NCBI GenBank assembly: GCA_964036315.1
Contig: OZ038498.1
Span: 9,568,861 to 9,632,860, forward strand
Length of the DNA: 64,000 bases
Source: Acanthosepion esculentum
Taxonomy: Eukaryota > Mollusca > Cephalopoda > Sepiida > Sepiidae
Reading direction: 5' to 3'
Translations under genes and position numbers: made by a program
Notes under the pieces: model-generated
What the model was told of the DNA's origin: nothing
Databases searched by the model: none
Seen by the model: the letters and a program-made list of their open reading frames with translations, nothing else
Shown here: piece by piece, positions 61,011 through 64,000 of the stretch
Layout of the letters: each line of letters begins with the position of its first letter
How positions within the stretch are numbered: position 1 is the first letter of the stretch

Positions 61011-64000
61011 CTTCCATTATGTATTTTATCTCTTGTGTTTCCTTTCATTATGTATTCAATGTTTCCCTCCATTATATATTTTATCTCTTGTGTTTCCTTC
61101 CATTATGTATTTTATGTCTTGTGTTTCCTTTCATTATGTATTCTATATTTCCTTCCATTATGTATTTTATCTCTTGTGTTTCCTTTCATTATGTATTCAA
61201 TATTTCCTTCCATTATGTATTTTATATCTTGTGTTTCCTTTCATTATGTATTCAATATTTCCTTCCATTATGTATTTTATCTCTTGTGTTTCCTTTCATT
61301 ATGTATTCAATATTTCCTTCCATTATGTATTTTATATCTTGTGTTTCCTTTCATTATGTATTCAATATTTCCTTCCATTATGTATTTTATCTCTTGTGTT
61401 TCCTTTCATTATGTATTCAATATTTCCTTCCATTATGTATTTTATCTCTTGTGTTTCCTTTCATTATGTATTCAATATTTCCTTCCATTATGTATTTTAT
61501 CTCTTGTGTTTCCTTTCATTATGTATTCAATATTTCCTTCCATTATGTATTTTATATCTTGTGTTTCCTTTCATTATGTATTCAATATTTCCTTCCATTA
61601 TGTATTTTATCTCTTGTGTTTCCTTTCATTATGTATTCAATATTTCCTTCCATTATGTATTTTATCTCTTGTGTTTCCTTTCATTATGTATTCAATATTT
61701 CCTTCCATTATGTATTTTATATCTTGTGTTTCCTTTCATTATGTATTCAATATTTCCTTCCATTATGTATTTTATCTCTTGTGTTTCCTTTCATTATGTA
61801 TTCAATGTTTCCCTCCATTATATATTTTATCTCTTGTGTTTCCTTCCATTATGTATTTTATGTCTTGTGTTTCCTTTCATTATGTATTCAATATTTCCTT
61901 CCATTATGTATTTTATCTCTTGTGTTTCCTTTCATTATGTATTCAATATTTCCTTCCATTATGTATTTTATCTCTTGTGTTTCCTTTCATTATGTATTCA
62001 ATATTTCCTTCCATTATGTATTTTATCTCTTATGTTTCCTTTCATTATGTATTCAATATTTCCTTCCATTATGTATTTTATATCTTGTGTTTCCTTTCAT
62101 TATGTATTCAATATTTCCTTCCATTATGTATTTTATCTCTTGTGTTTCCTTTCATTATGTATTCAATATTTCCTTCCATTATGTATTTTATATCTTGTGT
62201 TTCCTTTCATTATGTATTCAATATTTCCTTCCATTATGTATTTTATCTCTTGTGTTTCCTTTCATTATGTATTCAATATTTCCTTCCATTATGTATTTTA
62301 TACCTTGTGTTTCCTTTCATTATGTATTCAATATTTCCTTCCATTATGTATTTTATCTCTTGTGTTTCCTTTCATTATGTATTCAATATTTCCTTCCATT
62401 ATGTATTTTATATCTTGTGTTTCCTTTCATTATGTATTCATTATTTCCTGCCATTATGTATTTTATCTCTTGTGTTTCCTTTCATTATGTATTCAATGTT
62501 TCCCTCCATTATATATTTTATCTCTTGTGTTTCCTTCCATTATGTATGTTATGTCTTGTGTTTCCTTTCATTATGTATTCAATATTTCCTTCCATTATGT
62601 ATTTTATATCTTGTGTTTCCTTTCATTATGTATTCAATATTTCCTTCCATTATGTATTTTATATCTTGTGTTTCCTTTCATTATGTATTCAATATTTCCT
62701 TCCATTATGTATTTTATCTCTTGTGTTTCCTTTCATTATGTATTCAATATTTCCTTCCATTTTGTATTTTATCTCTTGTGTTTCCTTTCATTATGTATTC
62801 AATATTTCCTTCCATTATGTATTTTATATCTTGTGTTTCCTTTCATTATGTATTCAATATTTCCTTCCATTATGTATTTTATATCTTGTGTTTCCTTTCA
62901 TTATGTATTCAATATTTCCTTCCATTATGTATTTTATCTCTTGTGTTTCCTTTCATTATGTATTCAATATTTCCTTCCATTATGTATTTTATCTCTTGTG
63001 TTTCCTTTCATTATGTATTCAATATTTCCTTCCATTATGTATTTTATCTCTTGTGTTTCCTTTCATTATGTATTCAATATTTCCTTCCATTATGTATTTT
63101 ATATCTTGTGTTTCCTTTCATTATGTATTCAATATTTCCTACCATTATGTATTTTATCTCTTGTGTTTCCTTTCATTATGTATTCAATATTTCCTTCCAT
63201 TATGTATTTTATATCTTGTGTTTCCTTTCATTATGTATTCAATATTTCCTTCCATTATGTATTTTATCTCTTGTGTTTCCTTTCATTATGTATTCAATAT
63301 TTCCTTCCATTATGTATTTTATACCTTGTGTTTCCTTTCATTATGTATTCAATATTTCCTTCCATTATGTATTTTATATCTTGTGTTTCCTTTCATTATG
63401 TATTCAATATTTCCTTCCATTATGTATTTTATCTCTTGTCTTTCCTTTCATTATGTATTCAATGTTTCCCTCCATTATATATTTTATCTCTCGTGTTTCC
63501 TTCCATTATGTATTTTATCTCTTGTGTTTCCTTTCATTATGTATTCAATATTTCCTTCCATTATGTATTTTATCTCTTGTGTTTCCTTTCATTATGTATT
63601 CAATATTTCCTTCCATTATGTATTTTATCTCTTGTGTTTCCTTTCATTATGTATTCAATATTTCCTTCCATTATGTATTTTATCTCTTGTGTTTCCTTTC
63701 ATTATGTATTCAATATTTCCTTCCATTATGTATTTTATATCTTGTGTTTCCTTTCATTATGTATTCAATATTTCCTTCCATTATGTATTTTATCTCTTGT
63801 GTCTCCTTTCATTATGTATTCAATATTTCCTTCCATTATGTATTTTATATCTTGTGTTTCCTTTCATTATGTATTCAATATTTCCTTCCATTATGTATTT
63901 TATCTCTTGTGTTTCCTTTCATTATGTATTAAATATTTCCTTCCATTATGTATTTTATATCTTGTGTTTCCTTTCATTATGTATTCAATATTTCCTTCCA

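Larger units (their letters stand above)
31588..64000 (+). repeat. Giant satellite array, 55-bp unit, at least 32.4 kb
   Basis: The array has a 55-bp unit made of two related halves sharing CATTATGTATT. The 24-bp half is CTTTCATTATGTATTCAATA plus four bases. The 31-bp half carries CATTATGTATTTTAT, then ATCTCTTGTG (or ATATCTTGTG). Units lacking the 24-bp half recur, nearly always after the linked variant GTTTCCCTCCATTATATA. About 590 unit equivalents, head to tail, with no insertion of other DNA, running off the right edge. The plus strand is T/C-rich and nearly stop-free in all frames; since 55 is 3x18+1, each frame encodes a 55-residue repeat with FPSIMYFISCVSFHYVF and related hydrophobic words. 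I do not regard these frames as genes: no start context, no codon bias, all frames equal. The first units (31588-31720) are the most diverged. Confidence 0.98.

Noticed and set aside
31653..63932. Giant open frames (up to about 4,800 codons) as a real protein family
   Set aside because: All three plus frames are open equally, overlap each other, and are pure satellite; rare stops are repeat variants. No start context, introns or codon bias.
31588..64000. CRISPR array or VNTR-with-spacers
   Set aside because: Units are contiguous with no unique spacers, the period is constant, and the surroundings are eukaryotic retroelements.

Overview
This 64 kb window is repeat-dominated eukaryotic (animal) DNA. 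I find no intact host gene, no rRNA, no functional tRNA gene and nothing prokaryotic. The mix of Penelope-like retroelements with GIY-YIG endonuclease domains, CR1/jockey-like LINE fragments, several tRNA-derived SINEs, mariner/Tc1/Tigger/hAT relics and long (TA)n runs suggests a mollusc, most likely a cephalopod such as Octopus. That assignment is inference from repeat families I recognise; no taxonomic marker gene is present.

Layout. 0.3-1.9 kb: a decayed Penelope-like element (minus strand) with an inverted partial copy of itself. 2.4-2.8 kb: a solo LTR with a perfect 5-bp target duplication. 3.7-7.65 kb: two Tigger/pogo-type relics, the second interrupted by a nearly full-length mariner, with another mariner fragment between them. 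8.3-8.95 kb: a large palindrome made of two head-to-head tRNA-derived SINE-like arms. 9.7-10.9 kb: a third mariner relic. 11.0-12.0 kb: a 98-bp tandem array and an inverted partner. 12.1-13.25 kb: a 24-bp minisatellite. 13.6-20.7 kb: interspersed repeats, microsatellites, two Tc1/mariner-superfamily elements with duplicated left ends, SINEs, and a repeat carrying a good hammerhead-ribozyme candidate. 22.0-22.6 kb: a second Penelope fragment. 24.3 kb: a SINE. 25.3-26.4 kb: a hAT relic whose 3' coding end is tandemly amplified. 26.7-28.6 kb: a LINE split by a rearranged Tc1 element. 28.8-29.8 kb: another LINE 3' end.

31.59-64.0 kb (half the window, running off the right edge) is one uninterrupted satellite with a 55-bp basic unit built from 24-bp and 31-bp halves. 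It carries multi-kb higher-order duplications at fixed offsets (3,076, 7,038, 8,066 and 17,007 bp). The plus strand is almost free of stop codons in all three frames, so very long open frames (up to about 4,800 codons) appear; I regard these as a by-product of the repeat.

The elements do not form a pathway. What the window records is nested insertion, tandem amplification of transposon fragments, and satellite growth. The most interesting items are the satellite's higher-order mosaic, its possible degenerate seed at the left edge, the hammerhead candidate with a second copy starting exactly at its predicted cleavage site, and the SINE palindrome with flanking direct repeats.
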